Below, piece by piece: positions 50,101-59,304 of a stretch of 64,000 nucleotides of DNA. The translations under genes and the position numbers were made by a program. The stretch comes from Ariolimax columbianus (Eukaryota; Mollusca; Gastropoda; Stylommatophora; Arionidae). The first letter of the stretch is position 1; each line of letters begins with the position of its first letter. The stretch lies in NCBI GenBank assembly GCA_036924085.1, contig JAVGWX010000006.1, positions 36,693,533 to 36,757,532 on the forward strand, in the 5' to 3' direction. The notes under the pieces are model-generated. The model searched no databases. It worked only from the letters and a program-made list of their open reading frames with translations, and was not told where the DNA came from.

Positions 50101-52432
50101 AGCCCCAGGCCAGTATTACCAAGCAATCCCTGTCATGGAGCCCCCAGGGAAGGAGAGGCATAGGCAGACCAAGGAATACATGGAGGCGAGATCTGGAGGC
50201 GGAAGTAAAGAAAACAGGAAGGAAGTGGAAAAGATTGCACAGGACAGAGCTGCTTGGTTAGGGTTGGTTGATGACCTATGCACCCCTGGGTGATAGAAGG
50301 CGAAAGAGAAATGGTAACCATGTGAACTTCACTGATGATTTCACTTACCTCTGGGAACGAAACTCTGCTGCACGAAACTACCTGAACATCATTCAAAGAA
50401 CTGGTCTGAATGCATTCTTTGTGAACACCATACATTGAGTCTGAAACCAGCAGATGCTTTCATTTCTTCTTCTTCATCGTTCATTCTCAAACTCCATCTA
50501 CCAAGCCCTGAAAAGAACTTTGCAAGCAGCAGGATGTAGTCTGGAGAACGGAGTGCATTGTGGCGAAGTTTATAGCTTGATTGTGATATTTGCATCTTTT
50601 GGTCTGACACATTCGACTTCAGCATTGGATTTTTGGGTTTCAGGTTAGCCTTCCCTCTTTGATCCCTTCTCCTTAGCCAGTCTACTCTGTTGCAGTCTAT
50701 CCAGGTCCAGGATCACCTCTTGGCAGCTCTGGGTCAGTTGCCCTGATACTAGCAGTCAGCTTTGAGTCGCTCAAGCTCATTCATCTTGATGCTGAGGCTT
50801 TCATTGAAAATATAATATAATTTGTGCTCTCTTGTTTTTGTAGGCGGTTGTATCTTGAAGAACTATTTCTCCTGTGACAGAAAAAAACCACTAAATCTTG
50901 ACGAGGGTTTTGTCCTGTGCCCACTCGGTCTCCCACTCCTAATGTTGCTAGCAAATAAATTAAGTTTGTTCACAGAAAATAGGATAACTAGTCTTCTGCT
51001 TCTTCTTCCTCGTTCATCTTCAGACCTCAACTTCAATGATTCTAACGAAGGCAGCAGTCGGCTCTGTACGCTTCCGGATAACTAATCTAACAAATGGTAA
51101 AAATAAGCACAGAACAAATAAATAAAACATGTTAGTTGATGCAATATGGATTTAGATATCGTTGTCTCTCTGTTTCAGATTGCAGCTCTGACTGGACTTA
51201 TTGATCATGTAATTTGGGTGTGGCCAGATTGGGACTCTGCCAATCATGACGAAATAGAAAAGAATCATGTGACCATTGAGGTGGAGATGGGTTACATGGA
51301 GATTAAGATCTTAGAGGAAATAAGCAGACACAGGATGGATCTGTGTGCGTGCTGGAGAGTTCAAGATACGGATAAAAATGTGGAGAAAGGTCAGGAAGGA
51401 TTAGCTTCATGGGAGTGTCACAGAAGGAACTTCAGTGAAATTGAAGCTGAAGATGGTCCAGAAATACATAGATTACAATGCGAGATTCATGCTAGAGGTG
51501 TGCTTGAAGTAATTAGTGAGGCAGCTGCAGCTACTGAGCTCAGAAAACTGAAATCATCAGGGCAGGATTTAGGAATCATCCTAGACATTGACGAAGATTT
51601 TTACGGATGTTGGAGTGACATGGTTAAAATGCAGGAAACAGGAATTAAAAGAGAAGATATAACTCTTATATCAGATCTTGTTGCAGATTTACTTTTTGGT
51701 CTTACAGCACGTGAAGAACAACTTGCAGATGAGTTTTATTCTTCTCTGCTGCATTTAGTTATAAATCTTAAATATCAGAGTTGTGAGATCAAAGGGCAAC
51801 AAATGTCAGAGAAGAAATCATGTTTAACAAATGTTGCAGTAAGTAATTATATTATTGAACATATTCCAAGCATCCTTACATTTCTTCAGGAAGATGGCAG
51901 GAAATATATAATTCGTCCAAATGATCTAAAGCAAAGTGGATTTCTTCTGCAAAATTTGTTATTATTTTTTCAAAATTTTTCAATAAAACAGCTTAAAGCT
52001 TTGGCAGATTTAGGAATATGCTTTACTGTGTCCCCTTCATCTGTTTATTTCCAAGATGATGGAATGTTTCATATTTGCCATGGCGATAACATGCCTAACA
52101 GCACAATGGTAACATTCCATTTACCTACAGAGCAAGAGATTACCACAAGAACAGTCAGGCTTAGTCACATATTGAACTCTTTATTCCAAAGACCGAGTTT
52201 AGTGACTGTGTCTAGATCGGTGAGGGATGGCTACACACCAAAAGAGTTTTTCAGTGCTATTGAAACAAATGTGTTGAAGAGTGTAGCTTCCACATTTAGA
52301 GGTGTTCAGTTTGAGAATATTCATTTTGACTCAAATTTGTTGGGTGGAAGATTTGGATGGCCACATCGTTCCAACAACTGGAGCCACAAATTGTTACAGT
52401 ATCTTTCTCTCAAAGGGATATCAGATTTGTAA
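40941..52432 (+). CDS. UPF0489 (C5orf22-like) membrane-anchored protein, 565 residues, four coding exons
   Basis: The molecular function of UPF0489 proteins is not established. Exons are 40941-41196, 46087-46148, 48780-48905 and 51179-52432, all GT-AG with matching phases (1,0,0) and a TAA stop at 52430. The family motifs appear in order: FVVVEEHYE (77-85), IPASKNILIHIDAHSD (99-114), HVIWVWPDWD (158-167), ILDIDEDFYG (282-291) and PSLVTVSRS-x-RDGYTP (487-502). IDAHSD and LDIDEDF resemble the Asp/His metal-binding motifs of arginase-type hydrolases, so a metal-bound enzyme is a reasonable inference. A basic stretch followed by LRLSILLLCLFVMWNLVRDL (14-33) looks like an uncleaved signal anchor, which would place the domain in the lumen or outside the cell. 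The acidic, charged insert between motifs is longer than I would expect. An acceptor-like tttccag ends at 40910, so the first untranslated exon may be further upstream. Confidence 0.92.
41336..41612 (+). mobile_element. Family F tRNA-derived SINE
   Basis: The head has TAGCACAGTGGTTAGTGCAC (A box) and CAGGGCTCAATCTTG (B box). The body has CAGCCACAGAAATTGGG, CATCATCCACTATGTG and TATGGGTCTAGCACCATA. It shares the entire length with 48420-48690. Confidence 0.88.
41672..42150 (+). mobile_element. Family E tRNA-derived SINE
   Basis: The head has TGTGGTATAGGGGTTGTGAG (A box) and ACCAGGTTTGAATCACATG (B box). The body contains ACACAGCTGTAAATAGC, and a 3' part reads CAAGGCGTTGGTCAGGGAC followed by an AACAAACAAAAACACC tail. 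The tail is shared with 4095-4150. Confidence 0.7.
42480..43410 (+). mobile_element. RNase H-type LINE 3' part, split by family A insertion
   Basis: The frame at 42491-42673 reads VTLQWIPLHSGLLGNVMADR then LAKTGAS, an RNase H motif (W-I-P-x-H-x-G-x-x-G-N-x-x-A-D). It continues LIFEFQTGHTRVNSHLNRIN, LPLCRHCSHHDETVRHLLSG and IQIQRKLHHPD. A family A copy (43029-43364) interrupts, and CTGTTGATGTGGCCATCATC resumes afterwards. Confidence 0.82.
43029..43364 (-). mobile_element. Family A repeat, copy 11, with 13-bp target duplication
   Basis: Flanked by AAACCATCTGTTG (43016-43028) and AAACCGTCTGTTG (43365-43377). This fixes a full length of 336 bp and shows that the family transposed into a LINE. 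Confidence 0.9.
43411..43875. other. Intronic sequence without recognised feature
   Basis: A T-rich stretch in UPF0489-like intron 1; the open frame at 43469-43819 is hydrophobic only because of base composition. Confidence 0.45.
43880..44392 (+). mobile_element. RNase H-type LINE 3' fragment
   Basis: Frames read TTTRKTVILTDSRSILQAIS (RNase H D-S motif) and LLVVVPAHC. Then CRLKAHLHRICLRDTGTC and KQTPEHILQDCPT form the C-terminal C-x-C ... T-P-E-H-x-L-x-x-C-P knuckle. Stops interrupt throughout. Confidence 0.75.
44393..45375 (-). mobile_element. CR1-like LINE with internal deletion
   Basis: The minus frame 44698-45174 reads FKNKLAHRIKTDGKSFFSYV, NMLNQYFSTVCTKENCSKIP and HPKLLFEIRDQL, the N-terminal part of a CR1-type polymerase. 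It then jumps directly to the C-terminal IQVHKIVKGTDKLDYNKFFK and RKYFFSQRVVNAWNALP and the shared 3' UTR. The catalytic palm is deleted. Confidence 0.82.
45376..46086. other. AT-rich end of UPF0489-like intron 1
   Basis: Very AT-rich, with a GAAGAAGAAGAAGATG tract at about 45418. It includes the acceptor for exon 2; nothing else was recognised. Confidence 0.5.
46087..46148 (+). CDS. UPF0489-like gene, coding exon 2
   Basis: A 62-bp micro-exon. With one base from exon 1 it reads VLKYWFQAADLGIIPASKNI-L. The acceptor is tttccatatag, the donor TTG|GTAATT. The P-A-S-x-x run just before the HIDAHSD strand is shared with C5orf22 proteins, which confirms this exon despite its size. Confidence 0.88.
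46745..47070 (-). mobile_element. Family C repeat, copy 4
   Basis: Reverse copy from AGTCAGGCACAACATACTGA to TCATTGTGGGCATTAAACAA, nearly full length, within UPF0489-like intron 2. Confidence 0.8.
47130..47660 (+). pseudogene. Decayed coding remnant with cysteine pairs, unidentified
   Basis: Three broken plus-strand frames carry TTALCRVCGKLSITLKEKW, then TLCHIYFFIDSQILRED, then NLDNCIACIHYSCASLG and a charged region. C-x2-C / C-H / C-x2-C-x2-H spacing suggests a former zinc-binding protein, perhaps of transposon origin. I do not recognise the family with any confidence, and it might be chance. Confidence 0.3.
47938..48175 (-). mobile_element. Family D tRNA-derived SINE
   Basis: On the minus strand it starts TGAGTAGCAGAGTGATTGAG (A box), TTGCTTCTCATAGTAAAGAC, then CAGGGTTCAATCCTAGG (B box) at tRNA spacing. 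The body GATGAAGTAACCAG follows in reverse. Confidence 0.82.
48420..48692 (+). mobile_element. Family F tRNA-derived SINE, best-preserved copy
   Basis: GGGCCGTGGTAGCACAATAG (A box), AAGTCAGGCAATCAGG and GGTTCAATCCCCAG (B box) form a tRNA-like head of about 70 bp. The body runs to TGACAGGATCTTTACTTTAC. It lies only 90 bp before UPF0489 exon 3. Confidence 0.9.
48780..48905 (+). CDS. UPF0489-like gene, coding exon 3 (IDAHSD motif)
   Basis: Forty-two codons, IHIDAHSDGAVPFNIEALPV through MMQRNDMFIV, flanked by acceptor taatgacag and donor GTG|GTAAGA. Asp and His of IDAHSD are candidate metal ligands by analogy with arginase-like folds. Confidence 0.92.
49048..49365 (+). mobile_element. Family A repeat, copy 12
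   Basis: Sense copy from GCAGTGATTGAGCTAACAGC to CACCAAAGAAGAAGATGAAT. Confidence 0.82.
49930..50300 (+). mobile_element. LINE C-terminal fragment (RGRPRNTWRRDLE type)
   Basis: The plus frame reads VKPVLLYGGETWRMTKAM, and 50049-50261 reads HTLRKPQASITKQSLSWSPQ then GRRGIGRPRNTWRRDLEAEV. This is a very typical LINE C-terminus. One stop separates the two parts. Confidence 0.85.
50458..50795 (-). mobile_element. Family A repeat, copy 13
   Basis: Reverse copy starting with a TTCTTCTTCTTCATCGTTCA tail and ending CATTCATCTTGATGCTGAG. Confidence 0.83.
50819..50872 (-). mobile_element. Short CR1-like LINE scrap
   Basis: TGCTCTCTTGTTTTTGTAGG and GGTTGTATCTTGAAGAAC match 44625-44665 of the CR1-like copy. 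Confidence 0.6.
51179..52432 (+). CDS. UPF0489-like gene, coding exon 4 (terminal)
   Basis: Begins after ctgtttcag and reads IAALTGLIDHVIWVWPDWD, then a long region with LDIDEDFYG, a poorly conserved helical insert, and the PSLVTVSRS C-terminal block; TAA ends at 52432. An open frame extends upstream to 51146 but those 11 codons are intronic. No canonical AATAAA lies close to the stop; one at about 52866 is inside an inserted repeat. Confidence 0.92.
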   Translation: MAALTGLIDHVIWVWPDWDSANHDEIEKNHVTIEVEMGYMEIKILEEISRHRMDLCACWRVQDTDKNVEKGQEGLASWECHRRNFSEIEAEDGPEIHRLQCEIHARGVLEVISEAAAATELRKLKSSGQDLGIILDIDEDFYGCWSDMVKMQETGIKREDITLISDLVADLLFGLTAREEQLADEFYSSLLHLVINLKYQSCEIKGQQMSEKKSCLTNVAVSNYIIEHIPSILTFLQEDGRKYIIRPNDLKQSGFLLQNLLLFFQNFSIKQLKALADLGICFTVSPSSVYFQDDGMFHICHGDNMPNSTMVTFHLPTEQEITTRTVRLSHILNSLFQRPSLVTVSRSVRDGYTPKEFFSAIETNVLKSVASTFRGVQFENIHFDSNLLGGRFGWPHRSNNWSHKLLQYLSLKGISDL

Positions 52433-52534
52433 AGGTTGTTCTTTAAGTTGACATCATGAGGTTGGTGAGGATGAAACTATAAATAAGTTAAACTGAGAGC
52501 TAGACAATAGTCATTACGAGTCCTGATCAGTCAG

Positions 52535-53200
52535 CTGTTTCATAGGTAGGTCTCCACCAATCAACTACCAATAGAGGCTTCAACCAATAACCTACCTCTA
52601 TGAGCTACCATCAGTCACTTACTTTATTATTATTAGTTACTAGTGGACCTGTACTTCTACAGGGGCGGATGCCCGTGTGCAGGTCCCAGCTCTGGAATGA
52701 GCTGGATGTAGCCGGGAGGAAGATGCCCTGCCTAGCGGGCTAGGCTTGAGCAGCTTATTACTCTGCTGCGTTGGGACAAGTGCCGTGGAGGGTAGTTAAC
52801 CGATGTGCAAGTCTATCTTAATAGACTCAAACACTAGACCTGTAAGGCACGATCTATGCTGCTCTAAATAAACCACCTAACCATGGCCAGTGTTATGCCA
52901 TGTGGCGCAGCAGTGATATTCTTGTCCTTGTCATATATGAAGACCCCCGGTGGACCACTCGGCCCACCTACTTACTTGGACCTATTAGACAACTGTTTTT
53001 ATAGAGGCCTCAGCTAATCATCTACCATCATATATTTCAACCAATCATCTATCATCATAAGCTTCAACCAATCACTTACGTTCAAAATTTTCAACCAATC
53101 ACCTATCACCACAGACCTCAATCAATTACCTACCTCCATGGACCTTCATCAGTCATCTGTCTTTATGTGTCCTAATCGATTAACCGCCATTATGGACTTT
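52535..53200. repeat. Degenerate ~30-bp repeat tract split by an unknown insert
   Basis: Variants of CTTCAACCAATCACCTACC recur about ten times at 52540-52620 and 52990-53200. Between them, 52630-52985 is a different, GC-richer segment (GGGGCGGATGCCCGTGTGC ... GGTGGACCACTCGGCCCACC) that looks like an inserted element of unknown family. Confidence 0.6.
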
Positions 53201-53870
53201 CAGCACACAATCAATGGTGCGCTTAGGCGACCAGGGCCTGCCGTGGCGAATGACCACGTCTGATGACCGCGTCCTGCAGTGCGAGGGCGACCTTGAGGAC
53301 GTCTCCAGGATGAGCACTGCCTCCTCCCATCCCTGACCCTCACAGCCTGCAAGAGCATCTCGTGGGCTGGGACTGCCCGAGGGAGGCGGACAACGTGAAC
53401 GAAAAGAGAGAGGAATCTGTGATCAATCTTTGAGGCAATACCTGCAAGTTGAGTACGTCAAACTACTTCACTGTTTGAAATCACGTTGTGCCAGTGGATC
53501 CAGAGGATGTGCCTTTGGTTGTGCAGGTGGAAGGCCTCAAGACACTGCCTGTCCCACTGTAGTAATGTCCAGGTCTCGGGGGCCGAACAGGGGGACAAGG
53601 ACAATGCACGAGGAGTTGATATGAAGTCTTGTCTTCAGTGAGAGCCTCCACTGTGACCAGACTCTGCGGAGCAAGTGGATGGATAAAGCTGCCAGGCCCA
53701 TCTTATGGGTGATGTTGTGACTGATGCATGATGTCAGAGGACTACTTGCTGCCCAGGTAGACAAAATCCTTGTTGGCTGCAACAAGGTTATCATTCGGCA
53801 CCATATACAACAAAAAAGGGAGGTACATGGATGGTATTCATTAATTCCTGAGTCCAACAGGAACTGATGT
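53160..53870 (-). mobile_element. LINE C-terminal fragment, GC-rich
   Basis: Minus frames read VWSQWRLSLKTRLHINSSCI (thumb), LVPLFGPRDLD, RQCLEAFHLHNQRHILWIHW, NSEVV and HVVRLPRAVPAHEML, then RRQ...GRPRTAG. The order matches a LINE tail. Base composition is clearly higher in G+C than neighbouring DNA. Confidence 0.75.
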
Positions 53871-53879
53871 CAGCCAAGG

Positions 53880-54095
53880 CCATATACTTTATACTGAAGC
53901 TACATCTACTTCTGGTTCTGGATGGCACAGATAGAAAAGGAACAAGATACACTAGCCAGTTACTCCAAAACTATCATTACTGCATTTATTCTAATTACTG
54001 AGGTTCACCAAATAAATATGTAGGGATAAGAACTAAAGGCCGCCTATCCTTGCAGTCACCAGGCACTGTATAGGTTTATTTTATCTCTGTTAAAA
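53880..54095. other. Unrecognised spacer
   Basis: No repeat or coding signal was seen. Confidence 0.4.
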
Positions 54096-54099
54096 AAAA

Positions 54100-54350
54100 A
54101 TATGTCATTACAAACTTTTGACTCATGTCATCGGTATGGCCACATATCGAGATTAAACGGTCTTGCAAATACGGAAAGGTGCAAGGTGGGCGATGAAGAG
54201 GTCGTCCCAAAAAGAGTTAGGGGACAACATAAAAGAATGGACCAATCTCTAACCAGAGGATGTACAGGCAGCAGCCACTGGCAGAGAGGGGTGGCGTGGG
54301 TGTGTCTTCATGTGTGCTCCAACGACCTCACCGCTTACAGGATGACTTGA
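54100..54350 (+). mobile_element. LINE C-terminal fragment
   Basis: Plus frames give YGHISRLNGLANTERCKV, RGRRGRPKK-like residues after a frameshift, and NIKEWTNL, the C-terminal tail of an RTE-like LINE. It ends TGACTTGACTTGACC. Confidence 0.68.
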
Positions 54351-54892
54351 CTTGACCTTGGTTGACCTGTCACTCCTTGTTAGTTGCAATGATCACTCTT
54401 TAACAATTGCCTGAACTGGTTGTGATGACATTAACTTAATTGTGTTACTTTTGTTGATCTTGGTTAATGTTATATTCATTTTATGTTCCAACCTTTATGT
54501 GCGGAGGAAGAGGATGTCAGAAAATGTATCCAGTACTCAATATTAGAATGTACTACTTCCTACTAAACATGCTGTAAAACTCAACAAATGTTGGTTGTGC
54601 ATGGGATTGGCTTTTTTTTGTCACGGACAAACATGTAATGTTAGCAGCTATCATTGTAGGAGAACATAAAGGGATGGTTTTCTGAACAAGACCAACCACA
54701 AGGAAGTATATGCAGTGGTTTATATACATGCATATTTTGTAGGTTGTGCTGGATATAGAGAAACACATGTACATATTGTTGTTGTGTTGTAGTTTCTATT
54801 TCATCTTATGTATTTTTGTGTATTTTAGCATTCCGCACAATTGTTCTGTTCGGGTGTTGAGTCATTATTTCAACATGCCAACTTGTACAAGA

Positions 54893-55228
54893 TTGTTGTT
54901 GTTGTTGAATGCCCACAATGAGTAGGTTTTTGTGCACCCTAAGAAGAATTTTAATTTAAGTGGCGGGTTGTCATAGCTTTACTCACATTCCAAGCATGCT
55001 GATGAAGGTGGACCGGTGTCTGGGTGTACTATGCTTGGCTTCATCTGCGTGTCGCTCACTACTACGGGATCACGTTGATCCCTCACCTCATTAGACAGGA
55101 TGCCATTAACACAGCCCATTTCCAGGGAGGGCTACTAGGAAGCCGAGGTGCGGGTCTTGACCAGTATGTTTTGCCTGACCCTAACATGCCTGATCAGTAT
55201 GTTGTGCCTGACCAGACGTTAGTCTTCC
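54893..55228 (+). mobile_element. Family C repeat, copy 5
   Basis: Full-length plus copy from TTGTTGTTGTTGAATGCCCA to TATGTTGTGCCTGACCAG. Confidence 0.82.
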
Positions 55229-55404
55229 TCTCCACTTGTACAAGATAAAAACCTGTACACCAGACCAGCATAAACTGTAATAAAAGCAAAATAACTGTGC
55301 ACAAACATTCCCACCAATAGTTTTCTTATGTATGGCATTGGGATTTAGCTGATGAAGGTCATGTCAAATAATGGACAGAAATTTATAGACTGTTGTAAGT
55401 AGCT

Positions 55405-55672
55405 TATAAGTTTTACTATTCAGTATACAAACTGCCAACAATTTATGTGATTACCAGTTGATTGTAAATTAATTATATGTTTTACTAAACAGCAAACAAA
55501 CTGACAACCATTTCTGTGATTAGCATTTTATTGTAACTTAATTATATGTTTTACTAAACAGCAAACAAACTGTCAAGATTTTCTGTGATTAGCAGTTGAT
55601 TGTAACTTAATTATATGTTTTACTAAACAGCAAACAAACTGTTAACTTTTCTGTGATTAGCAGTTGTCTTCT
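55405..55672. repeat. 69-bp tandem repeat, about 4 copies
   Basis: The unit contains TTATATGTTTTACTAAACAG, CAAACAAACTG and TTTCTGTGATTAGCAGTTG. The first copy is the most diverged, the last three nearly identical. Confidence 0.9.
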
Positions 55673-56134
55673 TGAAATGTTGAACACATGTGAGTTATAT
55701 AATTCAAGCTACCTATTTTAGACATTGTAACAGTTACAGCCACTGGGGATTAATGTTAGAAATACAATAGTAATATCTTTTTTATTTCTATGTTTTTTAC
55801 AGGCTCAAAATGGCATTAATATTGAATGAAATTTGTTTTTTTAACCAGAAAAATTTGAACACACTAGATTATCAGGACGCGCATTTTTTATTGTATGATT
55901 TATTGTTTTAAGAGCCCTAATTGTTGGAAATTATTGCTCTGCAAGACGTTCAACGAGTGTCAACAATATATCCATCATATTTTTGTAGATTTCTCTGAAA
56001 TATTAGACAAAGTATAGCACAAGGCTCTATGGGACATTTTGCCCCAATACAGAAAATAGAATCAACTTACCAAATGTATTCAAGAATTTATTTGCAAATA
56101 ATAGTGAGGTTCTCATCAATGGCAAAACTGAAGA

Positions 56135-57025
56135 TTCATTTAACACTATAGTTGGTATAAGACAAGACTAGGAAGATTCGTTTAACACTATAATTGGTAT
56201 AAGACAAGACTACGGAAGATTAGTTTAACACTATAGTTGGTATAAGACAAGACTACAGAAGATTCGTTTAACACTATAGTTGGTATAAGACAAGACTAGG
56301 AAGATTCGTTTAATACTATAGTTGGTATAAGACAAGACTAGGAAGATTTGTTTAACACTATAGTTGGTATAAGACAAGACTACGGAAGATCCGTTTAACA
56401 CTATAGTTGGTATAAGACAAGACTAGGAAGATTCGTTTAACACTATAATTGGTATAAGACAAGACTAGGAAGATTCGTTTAACACTATAGTTGGTATAAG
56501 ACAAGACTAGGAAGATTAGTTTAACACTAAAGTTGGTATAAGACAAGACTAGGAAGATTCGTTTAACACTATAGTTGGTATAAGACAAGACTACGGAAGA
56601 TTCGTTTAACACTATAGTTGGTATAAGACAAGACTACGGAAGATTCGTTTAACACTAAAGTTGGTATAAGACAAGACTACGAAAGATTCGTTTAACACTA
56701 TAGTTGGTATAAGACAAGACTACGAAAGATTCGTTTAACACTATAGCTGGTATAAGACAAGACTACGGAAGATTAGTTTAACACTATAATTGGTATAAGA
56801 CAAGACTAGGAAGATTAGTTTAACACTATAGTTAGTATAAGACAAGACTACGGAAGATTAGTTTAACACTATAATTGGTATAAGACAAGACTAGGAAGAT
56901 TAGTTTAACACTATAGTTAGTATAAGACAAGACTATGGAAGATTCATTTAACACTATAGTTGGTATAAGACAAGACTAGGAAGATTCGTTTAACACTATA
57001 TTTGGTGTAAGACAAGACTGCCTAC
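56135..57025. repeat. 42/43-bp tandem repeat, about 21 copies, derived from reverse transcriptase motif B
   Basis: The unit is GGAAGATTCGTTTAACACTA followed by TAGTTGGTATAAGACAAGAC and TA (or TAC). In the first and last copies the same bases encode (E)DSFNTI-VGIRQDC, the segment preceding LLSPTMFN of a LINE polymerase. Copies with CTAG are 42 bp and keep frame; CTACGG copies are 43 bp and shift it. Confidence 0.93.
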
Positions 57026-57109
57026 TATCACCCACCATGTTCAATCTATTTCTGTAAAAAATGATCACAAATGCTCTAAATAGCCTTCATGGAACATTAA
57101 CTGTAGATG

Positions 57110-57440
57110 ACCTCTTCTTTTTATTCGTTTAGGCGTATTGGTCATGCTAGATTTGTAGTCCCATCTCTAGGATGAAGTCGACAGTCTTCTCCGGGTGACA
57201 GCCCCACATCTTCTACGTCACCTCAACTCCCCCTAACCAGGTTGGCATCGTATGTCTCTGTATACTGGGCAGTCCTGTAGGATGTGTTCAGGCGTATGGA
57301 CTCCTGTTCCACGTGGGGATTCACTTGTGTGTGATATTTTGAGCCGATGTCGGTGACCCAATAGTCTGCAGTGGTCTGTTCTCAGATGAAAGATGGTGGT
57401 TTGATCGTGTCTGTGGAACTGATGGATTAGGAGGTCAGGT
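57110..57440 (-). mobile_element. RNase H-type LINE C-terminal fragment
   Basis: The minus strand reads FHLRTDHCRLLGHRHRLKIS, HTSESPRGTGVHTPEHILQD and CPVYRDIRCQPG, a C-terminal knuckle as at 44300. Inserted in reverse within the LINE 55930-58510. Confidence 0.78.
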
Positions 57441-57954
57441 CTATTTGCTTACTTCCACGTCTTTCTTTCATTTTTATTCGTACTGATTGTGTATGATAGG
57501 TTTTGCCTCTCTGTAAGAAGTAGATGAGCTCACTATCAATACTGTATGCTTCACTAATGACAATGATGCTCTGGTTAGTAATGAAAAGAACTGCAAATAC
57601 TAATAACTAGACTTGATACCACATAAAGGACTTATGGCATAGAGATCAACACAGGAAAACCACAGCTTATGATGAATAACTAGAAATAAATTAAAGACAA
57701 TATCACAGTAAATGGACAAAAGCTTTGGTTAGTTACAGTTCAAATATCTGAGATCTATAATTGGAGAAGAGGGAACCAAAGCAGAACTAAGAACAACGGT
57801 TGCACAAGCAATAACAAATCTCATCTCACTGAAGTCACTGTAGATAGATAAAAACACATATCTTAACACTAATATCATATTAATACAAACATTGATCCTC
57901 TCTCTCTCTGTGTACCTCAATTCAATTTAAGTGCCGTCTCCAGAACCTCCAATA

Positions 57955-58172
57955 TCTTCTGGCTGGCTTGGGTTTCTTCATTCTCATTCTCCAACTACCA
58001 AGCAGTTTACAGCTTGACTGCGATAATTGCACCTTTTGGTCCTTCACATCTGACTTTAGCAGGCACTTTTTTAGTATCACGTTAATCTTTTCTCTTGGAT
58101 CCCTTCTCCTTAGCCAGTCTGCCCTGCTGCAGCCTGTTATCCAGAATCACTGCGTGGAGGTGTGAAGGGTCT
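57955..58172 (-). mobile_element. Family A repeat, copy 14, truncated
   Basis: Reverse copy from GGCTTGGGTTTCTTCATTC to CACTGCGTGGAGGTGTGAAG. It lacks the first ~100 bp of the sense sequence and has an internal deletion after CCAACTACCAAGC. Confidence 0.78.
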
Positions 58173-58694
58173 CAATGTACTCAGTACAAATCAATAGAAT
58201 ATCAGACCATACCAAGACCTTCTGTCAATTGTAAAATTACATGACTACAATGTTACGGCCATGTGATATGATTGAATGAGCTACTTAACATGATACTCTG
58301 AGACAGTTTCTCACAAAAAAAAAGGAGTAATTGCCCTAAGATGTACTGGACAAATGATGTTTGGAAATGGATGGGCAAAATCATGGAAAAGACTGGGTCA
58401 CAGGCGCTGGACAGACTGAAGTGACGAGAGGTAGGTCATAAAGTAGTGAGATGTGATGGTCCACAACATCTTAGGGCACAGGGAAGACGAGATAACAATT
58501 ATTAGAAAAGTCTTCTAGACACCAAGCATTTGGACGAAAAAAGTATATTTACACAATTTGTAAGATTTGCAATGTTAAAAAAACAGTCATAAATTGAAGG
58601 AAATGCAAATAACCCAAAGCATTGTGGGTAACCCGTTATAGTTGTTATTTATGTTGTGCCATGTTTTTTAGCATTTCAGAAAATAAAAGGCATT

Positions 58695-59012
58695 CTTCTT
58701 CTTCTTCGTCGTACGCTGTCAGACGTCAACCTTTATTTTTTCGAAAAAAGCAGCGGTCATCCTGAGGCCGTCGACACTGCCATAGAGCTTGTCTAGTGTT
58801 GCCACTGGTGATGGCCACATCTGCTTTCTCTGGTCCTCGTATGTCGGGCAGTTTTGCAGTAGATGTTCAGCGGTCATTTTCCCAGTACCGCACATGCATT
58901 CGTCAGTGCCACCTATCTTCAATTTATTGAATAGGTGGTACCTCAGTCTATTGTCTGAAGACCACGACCTGCTCTCTTCTGTTCAACTGGTAATAGGCAT
59001 CGTTTTTTGTGT
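58695..59012 (-). mobile_element. RNase H-type LINE C-terminal fragment
   Basis: The minus frame 58719-58922 reads IGGTDECMCGTGKMTAEHLL, QNCPTYEDQRKQMWPSPVAT and VDGLRMTAAFFEKIKVDV. It is intact over 67 codons, so younger than the other such fragments. A GAAGAAGAAGAATG tail sits at its right-to-left end (about 58694). Confidence 0.83.
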
Positions 59013-59304
59013 AGAAAGGCATTCTATACTTCTTTGTCAATAAAAGTATGAAAAAGTGTTCTGTTGTACTATATATAACCATCCCTGTCACACAGCAAAA
59101 CGTAGAACAATGTCCGTGGTAACAGCCTGACTCAGAAAATGCAAGGATTATTTACTGGACTGCAGGCAGCCTTTCTCATGGCTACAGGCCATCCTTCTCA
59201 GACCTACAAACTTATGAACCGTATAATGGCTACTAACAGTCCTTTTGATGGCTATAAGCAGCTGCTATCATGGCTGAAGAAAAACCTACATGTAGTCCTT
59301 TTCA

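Larger units (their letters stand above)
55930..58510 (+). mobile_element. Decayed LINE copy interrupted by tandem repeat, reversed LINE and family A
   Basis: In order: palm motif remnants near 55990 (FSEILDKV-like, then HKALWDILPQ), motif B (GIRQD/GVRQDCLLSPTMFNLF) at 56130-57060, INTGKTKLMM-like residues at 57640, FKYLxSIIGEEGTKAELRT at 57745-57800, and a 3' end at 58250-58510 matching 26830-28240. Foreign pieces lie at 57110-57440 (reverse LINE) and 57955-58172 (family A). Confidence 0.75.

Noticed and set aside
51146..51178. Start codon of the UPF0489-like gene at 51146
   Set aside because: These codons precede a strong acceptor (ctgtttcag) and are not needed. Upstream exons supply the conserved N-terminal motifs in phase.
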